Part shown: in pieces, positions 1 to 10,528 of the stretch
How positions within the stretch are numbered: the stretch's first letter is position 1
Layout: each line of letters begins with the position of its first letter
NCBI GenBank assembly: GCA_949316235.1
Contig: OX438741.1
Span: forward strand, 13,331,124-13,395,123
Source of the DNA: Oegoconia quadripuncta
Lineage: Eukaryota; Arthropoda; Insecta; Lepidoptera; Autostichidae
Direction of reading: 5' to 3'
DNA: 64,000 nucleotides
The notes under the pieces: generated by a model
Told to the model about the DNA's origin: nothing
Seen by the model: only the letters and a program-made list of their open reading frames with translations
Database searches by the model: none
Made by a program: the position numbers and the translations under genes

Positions 1-58
1 AGTGGTGGGCTAGCAGTCCATAGTCAGTCGTTGTACCGTGCGAACATCAGAGGAAGTG

Positions 59-390
59 TTTTTTTTTTATCCACAACGTGTTAGCACTTGACCTCAATCA
101 CACCTGATGTTAAGTGAAGATGAGGCCGAAGGTGGTAGCGTTCTGACCCGGAAACCCCATCTTATTTGGGGGACTGGCTATCTTATCTCTGACAACCGGA
201 ACACAATAATGCTATTAACATTGCTGTTTGGCGGCAGATTTAGATAAGATGGTGGTAGCTAGCCAGGCGGACATTTAATATGCCCTACCACCAACCAAAC
301 CGAGTACTAAATATGTACCCCGCTGGGGATCGAACCCGCGACCTCCGAAACGTAAACCCAATGTTGTTTACATTGAGCCACGGAGGCGGT
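59..390 (-). mobile_element. tSINE-1, near full length
   Basis: This is a tRNA-headed SINE read right to left, with the head at 390 and a T-rich (A-tail complement) end at 59. The Pol III B box complement GGGATCGAACC lies at 327-337, and the head CCGCCTCCGTGGCTCAATGT gives an A-box-like stretch. It shares its full length with copies at 6189, 12247, 16063, 22107, 51199 and 52627. It is non-coding and depends on a LINE for mobility. Confidence 0.85.
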
Positions 391-842
391 AAAAATGAGT
401 GTGAATATATCGGAGTATATATACAAAATGTGAGTATTTATACCTTGTTTTATTAATGGTCAACACCCCTTTATAATTACATAGTAATGAGAGGCCCATA
501 GCTGACATTTATGTATGTTACGTAGTACATGCTTTGCTTAGTTCGGTTTTAGACGATTGGTGTAAGTGTCCGATATATTTATTTATTTAGTTTTGTAAAC
601 ATTGGGCCACGGAGGCATGATATTGATCCTCACTTAACTATGTACAGATAAGCATGCAGCGCATTATCTCGTACATTAATCAAATTGCTACTGAAATAGC
701 TTAGAAGGCACACAGTTTAGTAATTTCCGCCGGCATTTCCCGCCAATTTGGGTGCATACGTATGTACAATCGCCCTCATAGATATTCATAAATATAAAAG
801 CATGGTACAGTCGGTAACACAATTAAGGTAGCAGGCTTAATT
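391..842. other. SINE fragments, otherwise nothing recognised
   Basis: Positions 470-585 resemble the 3' half of the SINE at 4491-4712 (GCTTTGCTTAG then a TATTTATTTATTTA tail). Positions 593-618 are a scrap of tSINE-1 head in minus orientation. I see nothing in the rest. Confidence 0.5.
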
Positions 843-968
843 TTTATTTTTCTTCTCAGGGGAAAATTGCATTTTGAAGAAGCAGTAGCTTAACAATGTA
901 AAATTTACTATTTTAAGTGTACTCTGTGTACCTACAAAATAAAGCATTTTTGACTTTGACTTTGACTA
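843..968 (+). mobile_element. JL LINE 3' tail, 5'-truncated
   Basis: This is the 3' untranslated end of a Jockey/CR1-group LINE (JL), running from TTCTTCTCAGGGGAAAATT through AAATAAAGCATTTTTGAC to a (TTTGAC)n tail. It matches the end of the coding copy at 30853-31750. The severe 5' truncation is usual for target-primed reverse transcription. Confidence 0.8.
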
Positions 969-1017
969 TGACATTATTTGGAGGGTCTTGCTTAGTTCAC
1001 CAACCAATGGTGGGTGA

Positions 1018-1310
1018 TTTTGTTATATACAAATACAAAACACTTTATTGCACAATAGAAAATAAAATACAGATACAGAAAGTGATAAGAGTAGAAACGT
1101 ACAATTTGGCGATCTTATCACTAAAAGCGATCTCTTCCAGGCAACCTTTAGGTATAACGACAATATATTTGAAATACACATGTTGTGTGGTACTAAGTAA
1201 GGATTCAGATACAAACTACGTGTTAGATTTCATATACTTACATAGATCGATAGATATGCATTTATTTGCATCCATGTACACACACATAACAAATTTTACA
1301 TATGAAAAAT
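1018..1310 (-). mobile_element. LINE 3' end (GATCGCTTTTAGTGATAAG type)
   Basis: Minus-strand LINE tail. It reads CTGGAAGAGATCGCTTTTAG, then AATAAAGTG near the end. The whole block is shared with 47455-47700, including the flanking part up to the ATCGATAGATA stretch. No coding frame survives. Confidence 0.65.
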
Positions 1311-1317
1311 ACAACTA

Positions 1318-1497
1318 AAACAATAAAACACAAGTACAGAAACAACAACTATTATGTGTGTGCCGCAGTATACAAAAAGGCTACAGCTCAGTGTATGGAT
1401 TTGCCCGAGGCGGGCAAAACACTGGTATTCTGCTGAAACCTGAGGGTTGGTCGTGGGACAAATGGAATTTTGAAATGTGTTTGGTGTTATCAAATTA
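1318..1497. repeat. dispersed repeat C, copy 1
   Basis: About 180 bp, including GCCCGAGGCGGGCAAAACAC and CTGAAACCTGAGGGTTGG. A shorter copy with an internal deletion lies at 32470-32620. The class is unknown; it could be a LINE 3' end. Confidence 0.6.
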
Positions 1498-2024
1498 AAC
1501 AAACATACCTACTTAAATATAACATTTCATACATTTGCTTTACACCTATCATGTCACCACGTAATAAATAAATTTCAGTTCAACTTGAATAACAATTTCC
1601 ATTTAGACTTAGAGATAAATAAAGATTTGCTAACTTAATTGTGTTGCCAACTGTACTATAATAAAAATATTTGTATAGTTAACCCGTTATTTTCTTCGGG
1701 GCATTAGCGCTAGCGTACTAGGTGCTATGCCTCACGGAAGAGAGTTGGACGGCGTATTTTTTCTAAAGGTATTTTGTGTTTTATAAATTTGTTGTTTTCA
1801 TGTACTTGTTTTAACAACACAATTATAGCATCTTATTTTAGGAAACTTTATTATTAATCCGATATACCGGATGAGTTTTAACCGTAAGGTTTAATTTTCT
1901 TTATTCAAAAAGGTTGATATGCGACGGGCTGAATTCGTAGGGTTTCTATCGTGCGAAATTTATTTAGAATTCAGATTTTCTCCAAGTTTTTTTTTTATTT
2001 ATTTAACTTAATGATGTAAATATT
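1498..2024. repeat. unassigned DNA with dispersed repeat E
   Basis: Positions 1695-1805 match 23220-23345 (GGGGCATTAGCGCTAGCGTA, then GAGTTGGACGGCGTATTTTT). The class is unknown. The rest is AT-rich with nothing recognised. Confidence 0.5.
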
Positions 2025-2324
2025 TGATGTAGTGGTTAGAAACCCTGCTACTAGACCATAAGGTCGCGGGTTCGAATCCCGCTAGGGGCTTATGTTTGTA
2101 TGATGAATACAGACATGATGTGTTCCCGAGTTATGGATGTTTTTCATTTATACATGTCATTTGTTTACAAACAAAATGTATTTGTGTAGTTTATCAACCA
2201 TCTGGTATCCATAACACAAGCCTTGTGATACACTACACAAATACATTTTTTCGATCCCGCGACTTGTTGGTATAGTGGTCAGAGTTTCTAACCACTACTG
2301 TGCCACTACACCAAACTGGTCGTC
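2025..2324. mobile_element. tSINE-2 inverted pair, head-out
   Basis: 2025-2225 is a plus-strand tRNA-headed SINE (A box TGTAGTGGTTAG, B box GGTTCGAATCC at 2069-2079). 2226-2324 is a minus-strand copy lacking its middle, ending in a tRNA-like head at about 2324. The two meet tail to tail and form an imperfect palindrome. Confidence 0.75.
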
Positions 2325-2422
2325 TATTATTGTAATTTTTCTCCACATCCTCTGTTAAATCTAAGCCTCCCCCATTGATTTTCAGAGTTGCGAAGCGGGC
2401 TGCATCAACATTAAAGGTCATA

Positions 2423-2864
2423 GCTCATTAGACCCACCCGGCACCCACTCCGACCGCCTCCTCACACCGCGTCCACTCGTTGTATACAAGTGATCCACGG
2501 GTGGACGCCGCGTTATCACCAATAAACGTCGCGCGGTCAACCAGCGGACCTAGTGTCGTCAACCAGTGAACCCCGCGTGGTCAACGAGTGGACGTCGCTT
2601 GGTCTACGAATTTTCGAGTAGTCCGTTAACAATTGGCACTTAGTCTACACGTGAAATCATTCCCGGGCAGCGCGCGGTCCACTCGGGACAAGTTGTCACC
2701 GAGTGGTCCACTCGCCGTCCGCGCGTGGATGGCTTACGACTAAGGCGGTCCGGTGACGCTACGGAGTTGATGTAGTGAGCGCATACCCATATAAGTCCAT
2801 ATGAAGAATACTAACTGCACGAGGCGAGGCAGTGCAGAGTGGGTGCCGGGTGGGTCTAATGAGC
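2423..2864. mobile_element. MITE-2: 442-bp element with 28-bp perfect TIRs
   Basis: GCTCATTAGACCCACCCGGC begins a 28-bp left end (2423-2450) whose exact reverse complement is at 2837-2864. The interior is GC-rich for this window, non-coding, and full of GTCCACTCG/CGAGTGGAC-type words. TTAA lies near both sides (2411-2414 and 2866-2869), which might be a displaced piggyBac- or Kolobok-like target site, but the left side has extra bases. Confidence 0.75.
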
Positions 2865-3604
2865 CTTAAAAGTAATTATTACAAATAGTAGCTTATGTAA
2901 AAGCGGAGAAAAAACAAGTTTTTTAGCCCGCAGAAAATCTCAAATAAGCCAAATAGCGACAATTCAGAAAGATAACCCATTAGCTTGGGGGTAATCGAGG
3001 ATCGGATCCGGATCCCAAAGGTCGCTGGTAAGACCCCCTTATCGGCCCTAATAGTTGTCAGGCGAAGATTCAAAGTTATCTGAATCAAGATAAAAGAATG
3101 AATAATGACCTGGTAACATTCCAGTCATCGTTTCGTTTAAATGTTCGCTACATTTATAAAAAATACTTTTAGAGATCACGTAGCTAAGCACAGAGTATCG
3201 TCCTCTCCATAGCTCGTTGCGTGACTTGAGCTTTCTTATGAGTGAGGTACCACGTTTCAGTACCATATTGATTAAAAACTTTCGCATTCAATCATTGAGG
3301 TATCTTGGACGAACTACGGATTACATGGCGAACGAAGGTCACTGACATATTTGACGGCGTTGTGTCTTTATGTCTAGGCTTTGTCCGGACGTGCCTTAGT
3401 AATGTGTAGTTCGATTTCAGTGAGGTTTTTTGTTAACGACTAAACGAAGGGACAGGTCAGCCATGTTTGATGAAAATCGGTTAAACTATTTCGAAGATAT
3501 GTAGTGTTCAATACAGTTGGTTTGGTTTATCTTAATGATTTAATCGCTTGTTTTCTCGGCGGTTTTCTAAATTTCCAATTTATAGTCATTTCTTTACGAT
3601 ATGC
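2865..3604. other. no gene recognised; old repeat F at 3360-3520
   Basis: Minus-strand open frames at 2879-3088 and 3048-3287 show no known domain. Positions 3360-3520 resemble 30470-30560, a diverged repeat often seen in moth introns. I see no host exon signal. Confidence 0.35.
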
Positions 3605-3665
3605 CGACAACATTGTTGCTTAGCTTAGATTTATATAACATGGTGGTAGCAGCCAGGCGGGCGAT
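3605..3665 (-). repeat. tSINE-1 internal scrap
   Basis: Matches the tSINE-1 middle: ATTGTTGCTT, then a diverged stretch, then CATGGTGGTAG and CCAGGCGG. Both ends are lost. Confidence 0.55.
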
Positions 3666-3680
3666 TGAACTGCTCAAATA

Positions 3681-3808
3681 GCAGTAAAGAACTTTTGCGA
3701 CAACGTACTTAGCAATGGTAAACTTTCGCAGTAACGTACATCACGCAGTAAAGAACTTTTGCGACAACGTAATTCCCAATGATAAACTTTCGCAGTAATG
3801 AACTTCGC
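3681..3808. repeat. two-copy 64-bp tandem repeat
   Basis: CAGTAAAGAACTTTTGCGAC starts at 3682 and again at 3746, followed both times by an AACTTTCGCAGTAA segment. Two units are visible, with a few substitutions between them. Confidence 0.8.
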
Positions 3809-3829
3809 AACTATGATTAACACTCAGGT

Positions 3830-4000
3830 CCAAGATAGCCGATGGGGCATTAAAGTTCTCGAGTGGAGACCACGCACCGGCAAGCGCAGCGTAGGACGTC
3901 CATTCACAAGGATCCGATCGCTGGAGGCAGGCCGCTTCCAACCGGTCACTCTGGAATTCTATGGCCTCCTGCCTATGTTCAGCAGTGGATGTGACACATG
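3830..4000 (+). pseudogene. RTE-type LINE ORF2 C-terminus, frameshifted
   Basis: Translates to WGIKVLEWRPRTGKRSVGRP, the conserved C-terminal linker found after the reverse transcriptase in RTE-like LINEs. A frame change follows, after which AYVQQW appears in another frame, the usual end of these proteins. Catalytic domains are missing because of 5' truncation. It is non-functional. Confidence 0.7.
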
Positions 4001-4129
4001 TGGGAGGAGTTTGTTTTCTAGAATATATTGAGTAGGTTGCAACGATGGTAGTAGTCATATGATGGTTAGGAAATATGAAGTGTGAAATTGGAACTTCAAA
4101 ATCACGTAGAAAGCAATCAAAAGCGTCAT

Positions 4130-4335
4130 TTGTAGGTTCCACTGAAAACCAGCGTTGTAGTGAACGGCTACAACCCATGCTGAGTTGGAGACCTTTTTAC
4201 TCCACCTTGCGACACCGACAATTAGATGGCAAACACAATGTTATTTTTTGCATGTGTCTCGACTGTGTAATATTTGTACCCGATTGTTTGTGTCATGAGA
4301 TGGGTTTAAATAAATTTTTCATTCTTTCTTCTTCC
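4130..4335 (+). repeat. dispersed repeat G, copy 1
   Basis: Almost the same as 37548-37757: AAAACCAGCGTTGTAGTGAA through GTGTCTCGACTGTGTAATAT, ending in a TTTC-rich tail. The tail form suggests a retroposon or LINE 3' end. Confidence 0.7.
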
Positions 4336-4490
4336 TTCAATTTTATGGGCGATTTTTTTTTTTCATTTGAATTTGAACCACAATTTCAATTTTGTTCCAT
4401 TCGAATCTTGGCCATGTGTTGGCAGTTTCATCAAATTTTGTACAAGAAGGCTGAAATCAAAAGGTGTTAGTGTAAGTCAATATGTGGCTC

Positions 4491-4712
4491 AAAGTTGACG
4501 ACCGATTGGTGTAGTGGATAGTGTCCTGTCTGCGAAATCAAAGGTTGCGGGTTCGAATCGGGTGCGAGTGCGGAGTAAATGTTTGTGTGATGAACACGAA
4601 CATTTGTTCCCGAGTCATGGTTGGTAATGTAAATATTTATGTACGTTTATCAATTACCTAGTATCCATAAGTACAAGCTTTGCTTAATTTGGTACTGAGT
4701 GATTGTTGTAAA
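4491..4712 (+). mobile_element. tSINE-2 variant
   Basis: The tRNA-like head reads CGATTGGTGTAGTGGATAG with B box GGTTCGAATC at 4550-4559, then TTTGTGTGATGAACACGAAC and a diverged 3' half. It is related to the head at 17736. It is not a tRNA gene: there is no paired acceptor stem, and the SINE body follows directly. Confidence 0.7.
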
Positions 4713-5519
4713 AGGGCTTTTAAAGAATTATAAAAACTCCGGCCTGATTTTTTATATGTAGATATTTATTACCATAGTCGGGAAATTAAACATTTATTTA
4801 AAGTTATTTCACGATTCCTTCCGCACGCAAAATCATGTAACAGCCACCACAGGACGCGCACTGATTGCAACGTTATCTCGCTGTCTTTCCATGCGATTTT
4901 CCATTCACGTCCCGAGGGTGCTGGCCTCCAATCCATGCATCAAATCTATGGACTTAATCTATAAACTTCAATGATATTGTAGGATACAAAATATGTAGAT
5001 ATGAAAAATGTGCAGTGCTATATAGTCATCGTCATTCATACCATGGCTAATGGCTGCTACATATACTAGACTCGCGATACTAATCCATGCACCATAGACT
5101 TATAAATTAACTTGACAGGGCGCGGTAGATATATTATTTCTTAATCAAACCAAAAAGATTTATTTAATAGAATAAAAATAACACAGTCACAGTGATAGTC
5201 AGTCGTTACCGGTCTTCAAATCGCGACTGAAGGAGCATTACCTTAAACTGTCTCAATAGATTATTATTATTATTTGTGTACATTTGTTTAAGTATATATC
5301 ATATTTATTTATAGGTTTTGTATTTATTTTTATCATATTAGATTATATATTTTATTATATTTATTTATATTATAACAACACCATAATTTAAGTATGTATG
5401 TCATCGACATGGTTGTTATTTTCTCTATTTATTAGTTGTATGTTTGTTTATAACTACTGTTTTTGTAAGTGTACTCGCTGTCTACTTTTACGTTACCTCA
5501 TCAATTTGTCTCCTTACTG
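4713..5519. other. AT-rich DNA, nothing recognised
   Basis: No coding frame or repeat is clearly recognised. The right part (5270-5519) may be the untranslated body of the LINE that ends at 5651. Confidence 0.4.
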
Positions 5520-5651
5520 AGGTTTGCTGGAAGAGATCTCTTATAGAGATAAGCTCGCCTTTTGTATATTTTAATATTCTCCTGTTTTTTGTTTTGTTTG
5601 ACGTATGCTTATATACAATAAAGTGTTAAATAAATAAATAAATAAATAAAC
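5520..5651 (+). mobile_element. LINE 3' end with (AAAT)n tail
   Basis: GCTGGAAGAGATCTCTTATA and then CAATAAAGTGTTAAATAAAT mark the 3' end of a LINE family also seen at 33285, 38484, 49361 and 51925. No coding sequence is kept. Confidence 0.7.
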
Positions 5652-6188
5652 ACTTGAAAACGTCACATTTTTTTAACTTGGGTATTAAAATTACTGCAGT
5701 TCCTGACCCAGAAATTTTTCGGTTTTCCTTTTCGGAACAGGTTTCGGTTACAATGTGTATTCGCCAAAACGACAAAAATATATTTATATTATGTATTATT
5801 ATAATTTATATAACTTTTATTATTTTTTGATTTTAAATTCATTAATAGGTTTAGTAGGCTATATTGTCACCAGAGATCTCAAATAATCGGGACGATAGAT
5901 CTTTAAAAAATACCCATTCGTTTTCGAATCCGATTATTCATAAGTTTGATAGTTGATTGACCTTAGTTCACCGATGATTAACATAAACTTTAAAGAAAAT
6001 TTTAACAACCGCACAAGCTAAAGAAAAACAATCTGTATATTCTGATACTTCATGATCACTATGTCGGCATTATGAGAGCCGTGTTGTATTCAAAACTTTG
6101 CTTTGTCGCGTATTGTTTCCACTTCGGATGGTTCGGTGGAAGGGTTTTTGTGATAAAAAAAACAGACAAAAGAACAGATTTGTAGATT
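5652..6188. other. nothing recognised
   Basis: AT-rich stretch with no convincing frame, repeat or RNA structure seen by eye. Confidence 0.4.
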
Positions 6189-6517
6189 CTTTTTTTTTTT
6201 ATGCACAACGGGTTAGCACTTTACCTCAATCACACCTGATGTTAAGTGAAGATGAGGTCGAAGGTGGTAGCATACTGACCCGGAAACCCCATCTTATTTG
6301 GGGGACTGGCTATCTTATTGCTGACAACCGGAACACAACAATGCTATTAACATTGCTGTTTGGCGGCAGATTTAGATAAGATGGTGGTAGCTAGCCAGCC
6401 GGACATGTAATATGCCCTACCACCAACCAAACCGAGTACTAAATATGTACCCCGCTGGGGATCGAACCGCGACTTCCTAATCGTAAACCCAATGTTGTTT
6501 ACAGCCACGGAGGCGGT
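6189..6517 (-). mobile_element. tSINE-1, near full length
   Basis: T-run at 6189-6200, body as in the first copy, head complement GGAGGCGGTT at 6508-6517. A short deletion removes part of the ACATTGAG segment beside the A box. Confidence 0.85.
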
Positions 6518-6683
6518 TGATACGAATAAGAAAATGCGGTCCTTCCGCGTCTCGTGGATTTTTCTTTATTTTATGGCCGTAGGTGAAGACCTGGACCCTC
6601 CAACTTTAGGAGACTGGCTATCTTATCTCAAGAGTATCTACAGTTAGATTTAATATTCTAAAGCTAACTGAACGTAATGTAAT

Positions 6684-6833
6684 AATGTTTATTTCGTAGG
6701 TACACAGGGTACATTTAAAATAGTTACTTTTACATTTTAAGCTACTGATTCTCATTTCAATGTATTTATTTCTTGTTGCTTGTTCAGAAAGCATCTGTCT
6801 TATCTCCAAGTGACACTGCAGGTCTCAATTGGT
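6684..6833 (-). pseudogene. JL LINE remnant with internal deletion
   Basis: The minus-strand 3' untranslated end (TTTCGTAGGTACACAGGGTA complement) is joined directly to the coding stretch for SLRDR and YQLKPAV-like residues (CAAGTGACACTGCAGGT at 6808). About 500 bp present in the 26824 copy are absent. Confidence 0.6.
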
Positions 6834-7050
6834 AGATAGATACAAGAAACCAACGAACATACAATACAATAACAAACAAACATACAATTTTTATGACAAA
6901 TACAAGCAGAGACTTAAACAATTAAATTACTTATTCATTGTACTGTACGTACATGTGTGCAACAGTAATGGAACACCGTCAGCTCAGGGCATTAATGCTC
7001 ATAGGACGAGCTTGCACTAATACGACGTGACGACCTGTTTACGAATAATT

Positions 7051-7250
7051 GACGACCTGTTTGGTGTAGTGGTTAGCAACTCTAGCAAATATACCAAAAG
7101 TTTTGAATCCCGCTAGGGGCATATGTTTGTGTGATGAATACGGACATTTGTACCCGAGTTATGGATGTTTTCATTTATAATAAGTATTTATTTACAAAAA
7201 AAAATGTATTTATGTAGTATATCAACCATATTCTGGTATCCACAACACCA
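7051..7250 (+). mobile_element. tSINE-2
   Basis: The head reads GACGACCTGTTTGGTGTAGT and the B-box region is decayed (TTTTGAATCCCGCTAGGGG). The body is TGTTTGTGTGATGAATACGG and it ends near GGTATCCACAACACCA, lacking the last ~60 bp. GACGACCTGTTT also occurs at 7027, 24 bp upstream. Confidence 0.75.
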
Positions 7251-7640
7251 GTACAATAATGCACCAGTACATTGTGTACAATAATGTACAAAGAAGAACA
7301 CTCAGTACAGTTTCATTGTATTAGCGGCACATTCTGACTACGGTATTGTAAAAAGAAGTATTATGCTGCTATCATTGAGTCACGGATGCTGTTAAATGCT
7401 GGCGTTTTTGGCTATCCCTACCATGTACTGGCTCTATTTAAGTCAAAAATAACAGTGAAGAAATCATGGGTACATGCCATCTGGCATCAATAACAAGCAG
7501 ACGTTTATGTAATAAAAAACTTTTGCCAAATGCTTTGAGAAGTTCTTAGAGCAATATTCGGCAAGCCAAAGTTTTCTAAGGGGAAATATTTAAATTTTGA
7601 CTTGTCATTTATTAGATAACCACTAGTGCTGGCGATTAAT
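7251..7640. other. nothing recognised
   Basis: Short repeats of GTACAATAATG(C/T)A near 7250-7290; no gene or known element. Confidence 0.4.
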
Positions 7641-7911
7641 GCGACGACCTGTTTGGTATAGTGGTTAGCAACGCTGACTTCGAACCCGCAAGGTTCGAAT
7701 CCCGCTAGGGGCATATGTTTGTGTGATGAATACGGGCATGTGTGCCCGAGTTATGGATGTTTTCATTTATAATCAGTATTTATTTACAAAAAAAAAATGT
7801 ATTTATGTAGTATATCAACGATCTGGTATCCATAACCACAAGCCTGTAGTTGCTTACTGTGGGACTAGATGGCGCTGTGTGTATGTCTAAGGATATTTAT
7901 TTATTATTAAT
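7641..7911 (+). mobile_element. tSINE-2, full length
   Basis: Complete copy: A box TGGTATAGTGGTTAGC, B box GGTTCGAATCC at 7692-7702, body GATGAATACGGGCATGTGTG, 3' end GACTAGATGGCGCTGTGTGT and a (TTTA/TTA)n tail. It serves as the reference for the family. Confidence 0.85.
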
Positions 7912-8119
7912 ATGAGGAATAGACGCACGAAAGATCACATGACTCATTTCTTAAACATCTCAGAGAACATTACATCATATCAGCCACAAAGTATCCCCAA
8001 TAAGTTTCCAGAGCGATCAGAATAATGTCCGAGTATGTGATACGATAATTCTGGTGACTTTAAAAGATAGAATAAGGAATAGTGTAATTAAAGAGCTATA
8101 CGATGAGAAAAAAGACTTA

Positions 8120-8284
8120 GGCCCCTATTACAGAATGTTACTCAAGCAGAGATCTCAGCTTGAGGACAGTTAAAAAGGAACAGCTTTATGTAACTTGTAT
8201 ATACAAGTTCTCTCTACGGCATCTCTTTTTAACTATGCTCAAGTGCAGATCTACGCTTGAGCGACGGTTCGAAATACGGGTCTC
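8120..8284. mobile_element. MITE-5 with imperfect TIRs
   Basis: The left end CCCCTATTACAGAATG, followed by ACTCAAGCAGAGATCT, pairs imperfectly with the right end (complement ACCCGTATTTCGAAC, then CTCAAGCGTAGATCTGC). The centre ACTTGTATATACAAGT is a 16-bp palindrome. Related elements lie at 14278 and 30135. Confidence 0.6.
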
Positions 8285-8299
8285 AGTGATCAAGATTGA

Positions 8300-8530
8300 G
8301 GTCTGCTTAGATGGTTTGGACATCTGGAAAGTATGAATGAAAGAGGACTAACGAAAAATACATATGAAGCGAGGTTGGTAGGGTAAGACCACAACGAATG
8401 TACCATGATCACATCGAGGACGTTTTAAAAAAAGGTCAAGTCAAGAGTACCCTAAACCGACGATCGCATATCTACAACTTTATGACAAGAAAACGAAGCA
8501 AAAGAGGTATGTCAGGATCGTAGCAAGTGA
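8300..8530 (+). pseudogene. RTE-type LINE ORF2 C-terminus, frameshifted
   Basis: One frame gives LRWFGHLESMNERGLTKNTY and a second frame continues RPQRMYHDHIEDVLKK, the classic order after reverse transcriptase in RTE-like LINEs (WFGH, then GRP). A frame break separates them. The fragment is 5'-truncated and dead. Confidence 0.75.
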
Positions 8531-8799
8531 ATGTCTATGTCTCGGCCTACACCTACGGAAAATAGGCGCGACTTTATGTATGTGCGTGTTACCGGCAAAG
8601 TGTGTAAATCAGTTATTGTATAGAATAACTAGTTATAGGCAAGGCAATATGTGTAAAATATTTTATCTGTCGTTAAACGAACGTCGTTACGACGAACAGA
8701 CTCTTGCAAACCCTTTTTTAAGCAACTGAATCTGCTAACAGTACCTTCAATTTATATTTACGAAACTGCAATTTTTGTTCGATATATAAACATTTCGAG

Positions 8800-9345
8800 C
8801 ATGTAAGACGTGAACGTCGACGGGACCAGTTGTGTCTAGTAATCTGTAAAACTGCCCTTTTCAGAAATAGCATTTTTGCGATGGCTCCAATTATATACAA
8901 CAAGATACCTAAATCTATTAGAGATTCGGGCGATTTAAACATATTTAAGAACGTATTATATAAAATTTTAATCGATAAAACGTATTATACTATCAAAGAA
9001 TTTTTGAATGACAAATTCGTATAAATTGTTTCTGGCTAGATTACGGATAATTAAAAAGTTCAAATTTGACTATCATTGCTATATAAAGGTTTTATATTTT
9101 TGTTGCCATATACATACCTACCTAATTATAATATGACATGATGACATTATTAATATGACATAAATGATTTAATACAACTTTTCCATCTTTGGTGTAGTTA
9201 AGTAATTAGTATAATAGTATGTAGAAAAATTGTTTTGTATGCCAATGTGCGGATCACAGCGCTCTGTCAGTTTTCTATGTAACATCACTTTATTGTATTT
9301 TACCTGTGTATCACAAATAAATTATTTGATTGATTGATTGATTAA
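8800..9345 (+). pseudogene. LINE ORF2 C-terminus plus 3' UTR
   Basis: The last coding part reads APIIYNKIPKSIRD and FKNVLYKILIDKTYYTIKEF, ending at the stop at 9022-9024. This is the C-terminal tail seen in Jockey/CR1-type LINEs (YNK-P then a KxxL-KxYY-I block). The 3' UTR ends CACAAATAAATTATTTGATT with a (TGAT)n tail. The RT itself is absent. Confidence 0.7.
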
Positions 9346-9364
9346 ACATTACATACTTGCCTAG

Positions 9365-9690
9365 GTAATGTATGAAATACCTAGGAATTGTTTAATTCAA
9401 TTGTCCCTAGACTATAAAGTCCTATCAGTCAGGCGACTCTATGTGCTCAAGACAGTACTAAGAAAGCAACGTAGTGTGCCTCCTCCTGATCCTGGAAATC
9501 GTAGATACCGACTACCGGACGTTACACACAGAACAACATTTGCCGAGCACCAGTTCTATGTGTTGAGTAATTATTTATATAAAAAATTGAATATCTCCGG
9601 GACTGTGCAGACGTGAAATGACAAATAAAATAACAAATTGGCTTTCTTCATTAGACTATAACACGAGAGAGGACTTATTGACATTAAATT
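9365..9690 (+). pseudogene. LINE ORF2 C-terminal fragment
   Basis: Encodes LSLDYKVLSVRRLYVLKT and then RYRLPDVTHRTTFAEHQF. After a one-frame change near 9610, ITNWLSSLDYNTREDLL follows. The pattern fits the C-terminal region of CR1/Jockey-type LINE reverse transcriptases. Neither the frame break nor the missing catalytic core leaves it functional. Confidence 0.55.
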
Positions 9691-9904
9691 ATTCCTTATA
9701 TACACTATGTACCTATATTCATCAATGCACATGCACACACACCCCACACACACACTCTACTTTACTACTTACTCACTACCAAACTTTATTAATTTATATT
9801 GTATAGAATGCCATTAGGAGACCAGGGAAAATATGAAATGATACAAAGAAATTACTATTACCAGGTCTTTTTGTTACAATTCAGAACAACTTTCTGCTTA
9901 GCGA

Positions 9905-10215
9905 GTCGATCGCAAAAACATCAAATTCTTGAGGACCCGAATGTGGCCACACGTACAGCATTGTCTATGGCTTCGTAGAGGTCTTGTAGCGTACAAGTGT
10001 TAGGACACGCAGAGCAGCATAGAAGATGCCCTATAGTTTGTGACGTATCACCGCACAAGCACCGGTTGTTGAGAACAACTTTGCGGCCTTTCATTCGGTA
10101 TTCTACACAATGATGTCGATTCGGATGTACACCAACTAAACTAAAACCAGTTTTAAAGTAGTACTGTCTCTTTCTCCCTGGAACAGTACAATGCGACAGC
10201 ACCACTCCAAAACTG
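9905..10215 (-). pseudogene. LINE C-terminal Cys/His fragment
   Basis: The minus frame has CLCGDTSQTIGHLLCCSAC and then TCTLQDLYEAIDNAVRVATF before a stop. The C-x-C-(8)-H-(3)-CC-like spacing and the length suggest the Cys/His-rich tail of a LINE ORF2. The first third of this frame is actually MITE-3 (10090-10266). The last part matches the arms of the foldback at 35481-35739. Confidence 0.5.
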
Positions 10216-10266
10216 GTTTTAGTTTGGTTTAGTTTAGTTGGTGTACGTCCGAATCGACACTAATGC
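10090..10266. mobile_element. MITE-3, copy 1 (palindromic)
   Basis: Long imperfect TIRs: GTCGATTCGGATGTACACCA at the left pairs with TGGTGTACGTCCGAATCGAC at the right, continuing into CTAAACTAAAACCAGTTTT. The loop has AGTACTGTC. A second copy is at 34473-34647. It is non-coding. Confidence 0.8.
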
Positions 10267-10381
10267 CTAGGTAAAGTGTGGAATAAATGATATTCTATAC
10301 ATTGTCTGAAAGTTTTAGCCTTACAATAGAATGTGTATATTGTAGAATACCAGATTATACAGATTGCCCACAATATAATGT

Positions 10382-10528
10382 ACAGTCAGCGGCAGCTAAA
10401 AGTACACGCCTAACGCGCTAGATCTATTATGTTAATAATATCGTGCAAGGCAAAAGAAGCTATGAGTATCAAAATTTCATGCCCTGACAGTACTCATGCA
10501 AGCTACATTACGCACCGGCTTGATTTTA
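10382..10528 (-). repeat. dispersed repeat I, copy 1
   Basis: Reverse complement of 36906-37053. Its outer end GTACAGTCAGCGGCAGCTAA is nearly the same as the start of the 5S-SINE. The interior has ATCGTGCAAGGCAAAAGAAG. It may be a MITE. Confidence 0.65.

Noticed and set aside
3048..3287. Minus-strand 79-codon frame as a host gene
   Set aside because: No known domain, no splice context that I can support, and repeat-derived DNA nearby.
7641..7720. Functional tRNA gene (A and B boxes present)
   Set aside because: The same head recurs many times with the same SINE body and no acceptor-stem pairing; it is a SINE promoter.
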